Below, one piece after another: positions 21,001 to 30,204 of a stretch of DNA of 32,532 nt (position 1 is its first letter; each line of letters opens with the position of its first letter). The stretch comes from Nemertoderma westbladi (lineage: Eukaryota; Xenacoelomorpha; Nemertodermatida; Nemertodermatidae), in assembly GCA_032718475.1 (NCBI GenBank), contig JAUCBJ010004841.1, positions 1 through 32,532 on the forward strand, read 5' to 3'. The notes beneath the pieces are model-generated. The model was not told the origin of the DNA. It made no database searches and saw only the letters and a program-made list of their open reading frames with translations. The translations under genes were made by a program, and so were the position numbers.

Positions 21001-24000
21001 CCTCCCTTAGTGACTCTCACCCACAGACATTCAACACAGTTAGCGCTCCCTTAGTGACTCTCACCCACAGACATCCAACACAGTTAACCCTCCCTTAGTG
21101 ACTCTCACCCACAGACATTCAACACAGTTAGCGCTCCCTTAGTGACTCTCACACACAAACATCCAACACAGTTAACCCTCCCTTAGTGACTCTCACCCAC
21201 AGACATTCAACACAGTTAGCGCTCCCTTAGTGACTCTCACACACAAACATCCAACACAGTTAACCCTCCCTTAGTGACTCTCACCCACAGACATTCAACA
21301 CAGTTAACCCTCCCTTAGTGACTCTCACCCACAGACATTCAACACAGTTAGCGCTCCCTTAGTGACTCTCACACACAAACATCCAACACAGTTAACCCTC
21401 CCTTAGTGACTCTCACCCACAGACATTCAACACAGTTAACCCTCCCTTAGTGACTCTCACCCACAGACATCCAACACAGTTAACCCTCCCTTAGTGACTC
21501 TCACCCACAGACATTCAACACAGTTAGCGCTCCCTTAGTGACTCTCACCCACAAACATCCAACACAGTTAACCCTCCCTTAAGCGACTCTCACACACAGA
21601 CATCCAACACAGTTAACCCTCCCTTAGTGACTCTCACACACAGACATCCAACACAGTTAACCCTCCCTTAGTGACTCTCACACACAGACATCCAACACAG
21701 TTAACCCTCCCTTAGTGACTCTCACCCACAGACATTCAACACAGTTAGCCCTCCCTTAGTGACTCTCACCCACAGACATTCAACACAGTTAGCGCTCCCT
21801 TAGTGACTCTCACACACAGACATCCAACACAGTTAACCCTCCCTTAGTGACTCTCACCCACAGACATTCAACACAGTTAGCGCTCCCTTAGTGACTCTCA
21901 CCCACAGACATCCAACACAGTTAACCCTCCCTTAGTGACTCTCACCCACAAACATCCAACACAGTTAACCCTCCCTTAAGCGACTCTCACACACAGATAT
22001 CCAACACAGTTAACCCTCCCTTAGTGACTCTCACACACAGACATCCAACACAGTTAACCCTCCCTTAGTGACTCTCACCCACAGACATCCAACACAGTTA
22101 GCGCTCCCTTAGTGACTCTCACCCACAGACATCCAACACAGTTAACCCTCCCTTAGTGACTCTCACCCACAGACATCCAACACAGTTAACCCTCCCTTAA
22201 GCGACTCTCACCCACAGACATCCAACACAGTTAACCCTCCCTTAGTGACTCTCACCCACAGACATCCAACACAGTTAACCCTCCCTTAGTGACTCTCACA
22301 CACAGACATCCAACACAGTTAACCCTCCCTTAGTGACTCTCACCCACAGACATCCAACACAGTTAACCCTCCCTTAGTGACTCTCACCCACAGACATCCA
22401 ACACAGTTAACCCTCCCTTAGTGACTCTCACACACAGACATCCAACACAGTTAACCCTCCCTTAGTGACTCTCACCCACAGACATTCAACACAGTTAGCG
22501 CTCCCTTAGTGACTCTCACACACAGACATCCAACACAGTTAACCCTCCCTTAAGCGACTCTCACCCACAGACATCCAACACAGTTAACCCTCCCTTAAGC
22601 GACTCTCACCCACAGACATCCAACACAGTTAACCCTCCCTTAAGCGACTCTCACCCACAGACATCCAACACAGTTAACCCTCCCTTAGTGACTCTCACCC
22701 ACAGACATCCAACACAGTTAACCCTCCCTTAGTGACTCTCACCCACAGACATCCAACACAGTTAACCCTCCCTTAGTGACTCTCACCCACAGACATCCAA
22801 CACAGTTAACCCTCCCTTAGTGACTCTCACCCACAGACATCCAACACAGTTAACCCTCCCTTAGTGACTCTCACCCACAGACATCCAACACAGTTAACCC
22901 TCCCTTAGTGACTCTCACCCACAGACATCCAACACAGTTAACCCTCCCTTAGTGACTCTCACCCACAGACATCCAACACAGTTAACCCTCCCTTAGTGAC
23001 TCTCACACACAGACATCCAACACAGTTAACCCTCCCTTAGTGACTCTCACCCACAGACATCCAACACAGTTAACCCTCCCTTAGTGACTCTCACCCACAG
23101 ACATCCAACACAGTTAACCCTCCCTTAGTGACTCTCACCCACAGACATCCAACACAGTTAACCCTCCCTTAGTGACTCTCACCCACAGACATCCAACACA
23201 GTTAACCCTCCCTTAGTGACTCTCACCCACAGACATCCAACACAGTTAACCCTCCCTTAGTGACTCTCACCCACAGACATCCAACACAGTTAACCCTCCC
23301 TTAGTGACTCTCACACACAGACATCCAACACAGTTAACCCTCCCTTAGTGACTCTCACCCACAGACATCCAACACAGTTAACCCTCCCTTAGTGACTCTC
23401 ACCCACAGACTCCAACACAGTTAACCCTCCCTTAAGCGACTCTCACACACAGACATCCAACACAGTTAACCCTCCCTTAAGCGACTCTCACCCACAGACA
23501 TCCAACACAGTTAACCCTCCCTTAGTGACTCTCACACACAGACATCCAACACAGTTAACCCTCCCTTAAGCGACTCTCACCCACAGACATCCAACACAGT
23601 TAACCCTCCCTTAGTGACTCTCACCCACAGACATCCAACACAGTTAACCCTCCCTTAGTGACTCTCACCCACAGACATCCAACACAGTTAACCCTCCCTT
23701 AGTGACTCTCACCCACAGACATCCAACACAGTTAACCCTCCCTTAAGCGACTCTCACCCACAGACATCCAACACAGTTAACCCTCCCTTAGTGACTCTCA
23801 CACACAGACATCCAACACAGTTAACCCTCCCTTAGTGACTCTCACACACAGACATCCAACACAGTTAACCCTCCCTTAAGCGACTCTCACACACAGACAT
23901 CCAACACAGTTAACCCTCCCTTAAGCGACTCTCACCCACAGACATCCAACACAGTTAACCCTCCCTTAGTGACTCTCACCCACAGACATCCAACACAGTT

Positions 24001-24471
24001 AACCCTCCCTTAGTGACTCTCACCCACAGACATCCAACACAGTTAACCCTCCCTTAAGCGACTCTCACCCACAGACATCCAACACAGTTAACCCTCCCTT
24101 AGTGACTCTCACCCACAGACATCCAACACAGTTAACCCTCCCTTAAGCGACTCTCACACACAGACATCCAACACAGTTAACCCTCCCTTAAGCGACTCTC
24201 ACCCACAGACATCCAACACAGTTAACCCTCCCTTAAGCGACTCTCACCCACAGACATCCAACACAGTTAACCCTCCCTTAAGCGACTCTCACCCACAGAC
24301 ATCCAACACAGTTAACCCTCCCTTAGTGACTCTCACCCACAGACATCCAACACAGTTAACCCTCCCTTAAGCGACTCTCACACACAGACATCCAACACAG
24401 TTAACCCTCCCTTAAGCGACTCTCACCCACAGACATCCAACACAGTTAACCCTCCCTTAAGCGACTCTCAC
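18035..24471. repeat. Minisatellite 3: about 146 copies of a 44/45-bp unit, starting at a 5' splice site
   Basis: The + strand unit runs AACACAGTTAACCCTCCC, TTAGTGACTCTCACCCACAG, ACATCC. Variants are GTTAGCGCTCCC, CCCACAAACATCC, CACACACAG, ACATTC, and a 45-bp form with CTTAAGCGACTC. Left of about 22500 the GTTAGCGCTCCC form alternates with the standard unit in places, giving an 88-bp higher-order pattern. The CTTAAGCG form is concentrated towards the right end. Read on the - strand each unit contains GTGAGAGTC(A/G), and the rightmost unit's GTGAGAGTC is the 5' splice site of the exon at 24472-24645. The array thus forms the beginning of an intron of the - strand gene. Confidence 0.97.
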
Positions 24472-24645
24472 CTCGCTGGTTGAAGAAGCACCGGGTTGGA
24501 GGGGCATCATTCCAGGCCATCCTGTCGCCCATGGATACATGGGGTAGACAGCGGGATTCGATTCGACACCAGAACCGATTACTTTGTTTGCCATGGCACC
24601 CGGGAGGGGTCGACCTTGGGCTGCGGCGGCGACTTGTTGTTGTGC
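24472..24645 (-). CDS. Exon 4 of 4 seen: same gene, ending at the minisatellite boundary
   Basis: The acceptor is a 25-nt uninterrupted cytosine tract followed by AG (24647-24646). A branch-point-like CCTAATT lies roughly 37 nt upstream of the exon. The donor is ACCAGCGAG then GTGAGAGTC at 24471, a strong match to the consensus. The 174-nt exon is exactly 58 codons in phase 0-0: AQQQVAAAAQGRPLPG, then AMANKVIGSGVESNPAVYPM, YPWATGWPGMMPLQPG and ASSTSE. It is rich in A, Q, P and G, with a W/Y/M-containing stretch. The apparent polyproline before it is translated intronic poly(C), not protein. The downstream intron opens with the 44-bp minisatellite. The next exon was not found. Confidence 0.82.
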
Positions 24646-24647
24646 CT

Positions 24648-24672
24648 GGGGGGGGGGGGGGGGGGGGGGGGG
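24648..24672 (-). promoter_or_regulatory. Poly(C) polypyrimidine tract of the exon 4 acceptor
   Basis: Twenty-five consecutive G on the + strand are 25 C on the transcribed strand, abutting the AG acceptor at 24647-24646. Uninterrupted poly(C), instead of a U-rich tract, is unusual. Its true length is prone to sequencing error and to slippage. Confidence 0.7.
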
Positions 24673-26119
24673 TAAAAACAATTAGGGCCTAGCGACAGGT
24701 TCAGGTTGCATACAGTTTACTACGGGGCCAATGTATTCATTGCACCTCCGCCCGTTAGTATGTTTGCCCGTGGTGAAGTGCAATAAACTTTTGAGGCATC
24801 TTTAGTAAAATAAATTAATTAAATTTTGGTTTTAAAATACTGCCCTACCCCATTTTTGGTGAACCAAAGATGCTATATCCTCATTTCCAAAGTTTGAAAA
24901 TGCATTCGATGAAATCTAGATTATTACATAAGAAAAATAAAAAATGTTAATATAAAATGTGTACCAAATTTTTATGTACAACCTGTGGCGACAAATACAA
25001 AAACTAGAGTGTTGCTTTTTTATCTCCCATTTGAGGAATTCTACAAGAAATTTGGGACTATTAAATTTTGCATTTGGGAGCAACATCAATTCTTGACTCA
25101 AAGGTGAAGAATAGCGCACCCCCCCCCCCCCCCCCCCCCCCACCTCCTTGCTATGCTAAATTAGTGTTTAAAAAAAATTGTATTAGATAATTTTTTATAG
25201 AATTTTATCTTTCTATTTTTCATCTAGAGCAGATTTATATCAAGATTCCAAATATTAAAACCTTTAGCAAGATCTGTCTTACTCCTCGAGATATGGCTGA
25301 CTGTCCGTTTTACTGTCGGTCTGTCCGCCAGTATGTCTCCAAAACAATAGGAAGCATATATCTCTCTAAAAATTGTATTTCTGATGTTAGTATTCAAATT
25401 TGGCCTCGTCTTTTCCGTCTGTATGCCTGTCAGTCTGTCCGTCAAAATATAACCGACAGCCAAACAGACAATTTGGAAGACATTAAAACTGACACTGGAA
25501 ATGAATTCTGCGACAAGGAAAACCACCATAGCAAAAATCTTAGCATGGCTTTGTGGTCTCGTGTTGCTATATATATTGACAGACAATTTTTGCGCGGGAA
25601 GGTTCAAAATGTAAAGGCAATTATCTCGGAATGGAATGTTTTCAGTTTTAAATCACAACTCATCCGCCATTTTTCAATCTATTTGTAAGTTGTTGGTATC
25701 AAATTAAATGCGCAATAATAAAATTTGAGCACTTTTTAGTTTTGTAATAATTGTTCATCTGTTATAACTTTTTTTACTAAAAAAACAACTGTTTTGAAAA
25801 TTAGAAAAAAAATTATTTTGAAAAATAGCGGTATTTTACACCTTCTTATTACAACTTCTCTCTACAAGCATAACAAAGGAGACGCATTTTAAGACAAAAA
25901 TTAAAATTTTTACTCTGCCCGTTCGCTAAGGGGCGGCAAAAATGATTTTTTTCTTTGAAAATATTAAAATACAATACAGTCCACCCAAAATGTATAAATA
26001 ACACTTTTAATCGCTTTTTGGTGCAGTACGCATTTCAAAATGATGACTTCCCCTTAAGGTAACTCACGTATTTAATATACATCGCCCCCATGCGGTTACC
26101 ACGAGAATCGGTTGCCTAC
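24673..26119 (-). other. Intron between exons 3 and 4
   Basis: AT-rich intronic sequence. It contains a 23-nt poly(C) run (25119-25141, + strand) and a TCTGTCCG-rich patch at about 25300-25480. The overlapping ORFs on both strands there (25224-25688) carry no recognisable domain. Confidence 0.6.
25119..25141. repeat. Poly(C) homopolymer, 23 nt
   Basis: Uninterrupted C on the + strand, G on the transcribed strand, inside the intron. It is not adjacent to a splice site. A 17-nt C run also occurs at 29429-29445. Confidence 0.9.
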
Positions 26120-26287
26120 CTGTATGTACCGCGCCATATAATCGTTGGCTGACATGTTAGACGAGGCGCTAGTAGCGGCGCTAGATGGCGCTGTAGGAAT
26201 GTTGTAGTACTGCGCCATAAGCGCGGCCGCTTGGAGGTCCGGTGAAACCACAGACGTCGATGTAGGTGGGTTCGCTGATTGTTGTTG
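26120..26287 (-). CDS. Exon 3 of 4 seen: same gene (Q-Q-Q-S-A-N ... M-A-R-Y-I-Q)
   Basis: Acceptor ATTTATTACCATAG ends at 26288; donor ATACAG then GTAGGC begins at 26119. The 168-nt exon is exactly 56 codons, phase 0 to phase 0, so it could be skipped without frameshift. It begins QQQSANPPTSTSVVSPDLQA, continues through LMAQYYNIPTAPSS, and ends NMSANDYMARYIQ. It is alanine-, serine- and glutamine-rich with no recognised domain. It is symmetrical like exon 4, so alternative inclusion is possible. Confidence 0.8.
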
Positions 26288-26606
26288 CTATGGTAATAAA
26301 TAATATGAATAGTTCAATTACTCAATTCGCTGCAATTGAGCGAAAACCGATAATCGAAGTGAGTTGTTTCGTACCAGTGGAGTGATACTAACGCCCACGT
26401 GAAGAATACTAGGTTTTCACTTTTCGGTCGAAATTCTAGTGGAATTTCATATGAAGAATTTATATTTTTCCAAACTTCTCCTTATTAAGTGTTTTATAGC
26501 GCTTACTTCTATCTTATAACCTGTATAACTTATTCGTTTATTGTTTTGGTTAGAATCAGCCCTTCTGAAACCTGCGGTTTTAATGAAAACCTGGTTTTCT
26601 TCATTT

Positions 26607-26716
26607 GGGGTAAACTGCAAAGTGAAATATAACTGCAGAAAGTCTGGTATACTTCACATGGGGGTAAACTGCAAAGTGAAATATAACTGCAGAAAGCCTG
26701 GTATACTTTACATGGG
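26607..26716. repeat. 54-bp tandem duplication
   Basis: GGGGTAAACTGCAAAGTGAA starts at 26607 and again at 26661. The two copies differ by a few bases (AGTCTGG versus AGCCTGG, CTTCACATG versus CTTTACATG). It lies in the intron between exons 2 and 3. Confidence 0.9.
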
Positions 26717-26874
26717 CCGATACTACACATGAACTTTCAGTTTCAATTAACACGCGATTAGGTGGACGTGCGGTACAGCATTGTCTATATAGGGGCCTAG
26801 TGCTGTAAGTGAATAATAATGTCGCTAAGACAACCACTAAACATAGGATTAGGACGTGACTAGGAGTAACGAAC

Positions 26875-26957
26875 CTGTTTATTAATGTCAGCCATCGCCA
26901 TCATTGATGCGTACTGGTCCATGTAATTCTGATTGGTGGAGGAACGATCGCTAGAAT
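26875..26957 (-). CDS. Exon 2 of 4 seen: same gene (S-S-D-R-S-S ... D-I-N-K-Q)
   Basis: Acceptor TTTTATTTAACAG (a good pyrimidine tract) ends at 26958; donor AAACAG then GTTCGT begins at 26874 (GT present, weaker +3 to +6). The 83-nt exon plus one base from exon 1 gives exactly 28 codons: D completed across the junction, then SSDRSSTNQNYMDQYASMMA and MADINKQ. It ends in phase 0. It is rich in S, N, M and Q. The methionine/tyrosine pattern (YMDQYASMMAMA) resembles the next exon's MAQYY and YMARY, suggesting a repeated short motif spaced by disordered sequence. Confidence 0.72.
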
Positions 26958-28764
26958 CTGTTAAATAAAACAGGTCAATATTCAATTATTGTATTATGAT
27001 AAAATTTCACCTATAAATATCGCGTAAATCTTACACACAACGGATGAATGGAAACCCTCTGTAAATAATGGCGGCCATTTTAGGATATAAGTGAATGAAC
27101 ACGTTAAAGTTATAACTATGATAATTTCGATGATTTAAATGATGATTTAAAGGAATTTCAGTTTGTTCGCATATACATGTGGACAAAATACCCTAGGAAA
27201 GATTTTCTACTTATTACTAACTATAGAATCTCAATTCAGTCGAATAGGAATATTCAAAGCGCAAAGCCAATGGAACTGGAAGACACGTTTTACGGCTTCA
27301 ACTTGGATGGGAATATCGGAGGTGGTGTTTTAGCTCAGGTGGCAGTGGACTGTGGGAGGATATGTGGCTGTGCGGAGGATATGTGGCTGTGTTGGGAGGA
27401 TATGTGGCTGTGGGGAAGAAATGTGGCTGTGTGTGGAGGATATGTGGCTGTGTGGGGAGGATTTGTGGCTGTGTGGGGGGATATGTGGCTGTGTCGAAGA
27501 TATGTGGCTGTGGGGAGGGCATGTGACTGTGGTGAAGATATGTGGATGTGTGGGGATGATATGTGGCTGTGTGTGGAGGATATGTGGCTGTGTGTGGAGG
27601 ATATGTGGCTGTGGAGAGGATATGTGGCTGTGGGGGGAGGATATGTGGCTGTGTGGGGAGGATATGTGACTGTGAGGAAGATATGTGGCTGTGTGGGGAG
27701 GATATGTGACTGTGAGGAAGATATGTGGCTGTGTGGGGAGGATATGTGGCTGTGTGGGGAAGATATGTGGCTGTGTGGGGAGGATATGTGACTGTGGGAA
27801 GATATGTGGCTGTGTGGGGAGGACAACTTATTGAAGCGCAATGCCACTATGGGCATCCCACGTCCACTGGCACAACCCAAAGGAGTTCCCATAGACAGAG
27901 TCATTTAATTGATTCAACGACTTTGGCAAATAATTCCAAGAAATATAATTGGTTTTTGGAATTCGTTAGTTAAAGTGTGATGGTGACCTGAACATGTAAA
28001 TAATGAAGGACTGCACTAGAAGGCAAAGTAGACTGAGTTTGATTTTGGCGGACTAGGTTTTGGAAAACTGGTCACATGGTTATACAGTAGCTAGCTAGAA
28101 TATTTCTAAAAAATTTACGGGCAAATATGTAACTATAATTGATTGCCCAGAATTTAGTTTGAGTACTTTATATTCATAGAATGGTAACCATGATGACGTT
28201 ACCAGGCAACTAATCATACAGAAATTATCAGCTGTTTATCTCATGTTTTTGAATTATAATTTACATTATTTACCAAAACCCAACCCTTAACTACAAAATT
28301 CCAAGTATAATTTCCACCCTGCATTATTATTATTTGAAGATATTAAACTATTTGACACGAACTCTTGATAGACGAAACACCCTATATCAGCTTTCAGTTT
28401 CATTTGTCGCCAACATTTTCGAGGCAAAACACCCTATAAAATCTTTTCAGCATTTTTTAAGCTCCCAAATTACAAAAGTTGTGCATCTTGCATTTGAAAT
28501 TCTAAGTTAGTATATTTGGGTGACATGCAGTTCAAATTCTGGTATCCAGGCAGCTGTTGTAGGCCTATAACATGTATAAGAAAACGCGTTGCGTTAAATT
28601 ACTCAAATCATGATTTGTGGAGATAGGGTATTTTGCCTTAAGACGGCAGTATAATACGTTGTCTGCCTTAAATAAAATGGTTTTAATGAAAATATAATAT
28701 ATGATGAAAAAAACGTATTTTAACAATGATGGACAATATATTGGATGGTTATAAAGGAACATAC
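26958..28764 (-). other. Intron between exons 1 and 2
   Basis: Contains minisatellite 4 (27349-27822). The rest is AT-rich without other recognisable features. Confidence 0.6.
27349..27822. repeat. Minisatellite 4: about 22 copies of a 21-bp unit
   Basis: Consensus GAGGATATGTGGCTGTGTGGG on the + strand, with frequent variation in length (18-22 bp) and sequence (GAAGATATG, GGCATGTGACTG). The irregular unit length distinguishes it from the very homogeneous arrays 1 and 3 and suggests an older or less homogenised array. ORFs across it (CGEDMWL-type repeats on +, SHISSPH-type on -) are by-products. Confidence 0.9.
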
Positions 28765-28903
28765 CAAGAGAACCGGATGTCTCCTGTTTTCCCAAAGTGA
28801 AATTATTGTTTGCCGTTGCCGTAGAAACTTGTGGGTTGATCATCAGTTGGGTACCTGGAATGAGGGGTTGCCCCACTAGTCCGACAGGGGGCGCCATAGC
28901 TCG
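28765..28903 (-). CDS. Exon 1 of 4 seen: unidentified low-complexity protein (R-A-M-A-P-P ... S-G-S-L)
   Basis: On the - strand the acceptor TATTTCCAACAG ends at 28904 and the donor TCTCTTG then GTATGTTCC begins at 28764. The 139-nt exon starts in phase 0 and ends after one base of a codon, which the next exon completes (G + AT). It encodes RAMAPPVGLVGQPLIPGTQL, then MINPQVSTATANNNF and ends KQETSGSL. It is rich in P, A, T and N with no recognised domain. Phase agreement with the next three exons, consensus splice sites and the absence of stops make it a real exon. The gene extends upstream, beyond the LINE or out of the window. Identity unknown; the composition is that of a disordered region in transcriptional or RNA-binding regulators. 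Confidence 0.75.
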
Positions 28904-29666
28904 CTGTTGGAAATATAATAAATTCATTAGCTATCTGCGTATATGTACAGCGCGGAGACGGTAAATACTTAATCACCGATACAAAGAGAGCAAAAAAATG
29001 GCCCAAAATAAAGGGTATAAAAACAGAAATATGAAGTGAATGTGAAATTAGTTTATTGTTTTGGATGTTGAGTCATCTGGGTCACTAAAGCTCCCATAAT
29101 TATTATTATACAAATTATAAAAATCCATTTATAAAACTTTTTTAAATAATTTTTTGTGACCATTTCCACCATTTCCTCCAACAATCCTAACTGTGACCAA
29201 TGTTGATCCTGTTTTGTTCACGAAACATAAGGCTGAATATGGAATTCTAAATAAATACATTCTTAGAGGAGGGGCGATATACAGAAAAGTGGCCAAATCA
29301 GAGTCATTTTTAAAAAATAAAGTTTCTCATAACCCAACATTTGATATATATTATGAAAACTCAGAGTCTGTAGAGTCTCACCAGTCCCAGACTCCCAGAC
29401 AGATAGAGTCCCAGAGTCTCACTGACCACCCCCCCCCCCCCCCCCACATATCTTATCGGACACTATCAGACTTCTTACCGGTATTGCATTTACCCTGTAT
29501 ATTATTGCATATACTGATTCATGATTTACTGTGTATACTGCTCATTATTATTTATCAATATATATTGGATGTTTATTTGCATTATTGTTTATTATCATAT
29601 TACGTGACGACGATCGTCATACTGGTGACCCGGACGAGATGGACGACCCATCACTAGGGGCTATCT
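28904..29666. other. Region upstream of exon 1, no supported gene
   Basis: AT-rich with a 17-nt C run (29429-29445) and an AGAGTCTC/AGTCCCAGAC-rich patch at about 29358-29422. The 154-codon + strand frame at 29193-29657 has no recognisable domain. It probably belongs to the intron or 5' flank of the - strand gene. Confidence 0.4.
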
Positions 29667-29730
29667 ACTAGCCAGTAGTCAGTAGCCAGTAGTCAGTAGT
29701 CAGCAGCCAGTAGCCAGTAGTCTACTACTA
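29667..29730. repeat. 7-bp tandem repeat at the LINE 3' end
   Basis: CAGTAG(C/T) units repeated about nine times with minor variation. They lie immediately beyond the 3' side of the - strand LINE, where many non-LTR elements carry short terminal repeats. Confidence 0.7.
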
Positions 29731-29760
29731 GGATCGGCATGCTGCATTGCAGCTGCATTT

Positions 29761-30180
29761 CTAAGAATGCTGTGCCGGCTTATCAACAAAATTGCACCGC
29801 CACAACTCCCTATCACCCATGACATTTGCTAGATCATCCGCATCTTCAAGGCCAGTGTCCTTTAAGATGCGTCTCAAGAAAGTCATGGGCTGTCCACCAT
29901 GCTTATTCACTCCATGAGGCTGCCAAAGTACAAGATTATGCACTGGCTGGTCCTCACGGCGAAAGCAATGTCCTGCAAAGCGGAGGCGATTTTGTTCTAG
30001 TGTCAAGCTTGGGGGAACCAATGAGACACCTCCAATGTTATATAGTGTCTGGTTGGAGATGTGTGCATTGTACTTGACACAATGAACCCGGCGTAGCATT
30101 CTTGTGAATGTGCCATCCAGAGATTTGGTGTCCTCAGCAGTTAGAGCCCAGCATGGACTCCCATAGAGGAGTACTGGAAC
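29761..30180 (-). pseudogene. LINE ORF2 C-terminal region
   Basis: After a frameshift near 30160-30180 the sequence reads LLYGSPCWALTAEDTKSLDG, then RRVHCVKYNAHISNQTLYNI, RLRFAGHCFRREDQ, LVLWQPHG and DTGLEDADDLANVMGDRELW, ending at a stop at 29761. This is the conserved tail of the ORF2 product in this LINE group. The same segment is present, in the opposite orientation, at 14800-15112. Confidence 0.88.
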
Positions 30181-30204
30181 TACTGCTGCTCTAAATAATC
30201 GGAC

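Noticed and set aside
18035-24471. CRISPR array
   Set aside because: Repeats are contiguous with no unique spacers, and the context is eukaryotic.
18035-24471. Degenerate telomeric repeat (each unit contains TAACCCT)
   Set aside because: Only one such heptamer per 44 bp. The remainder is unrelated to telomere sequence and the array is intronic.
18035-24471. Recursive (zero-length exon) splicing sites in each unit
   Set aside because: The base pair before GTGAG is GG or GT, not AG, and no pyrimidine tract precedes it, so a combined acceptor/donor is not present.
25224-25688. Overlapping 127- and 131-codon ORFs on opposite strands
   Set aside because: They lie within the intron between exons 3 and 4, lack domains and are probably due to chance; the TCTGTCCG-rich patch is low-complexity.
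27177-27904. Overlapping ORFs with CGEDMWL-type or SHISSPH-type repeats
   Set aside because: They translate minisatellite 4 in an intron; frames exist on both strands and the units vary in length.
29193-29657. 154-codon ORF
   Set aside because: Crosses a poly(C) run and low-complexity AGTC-rich sequence; no family recognised.
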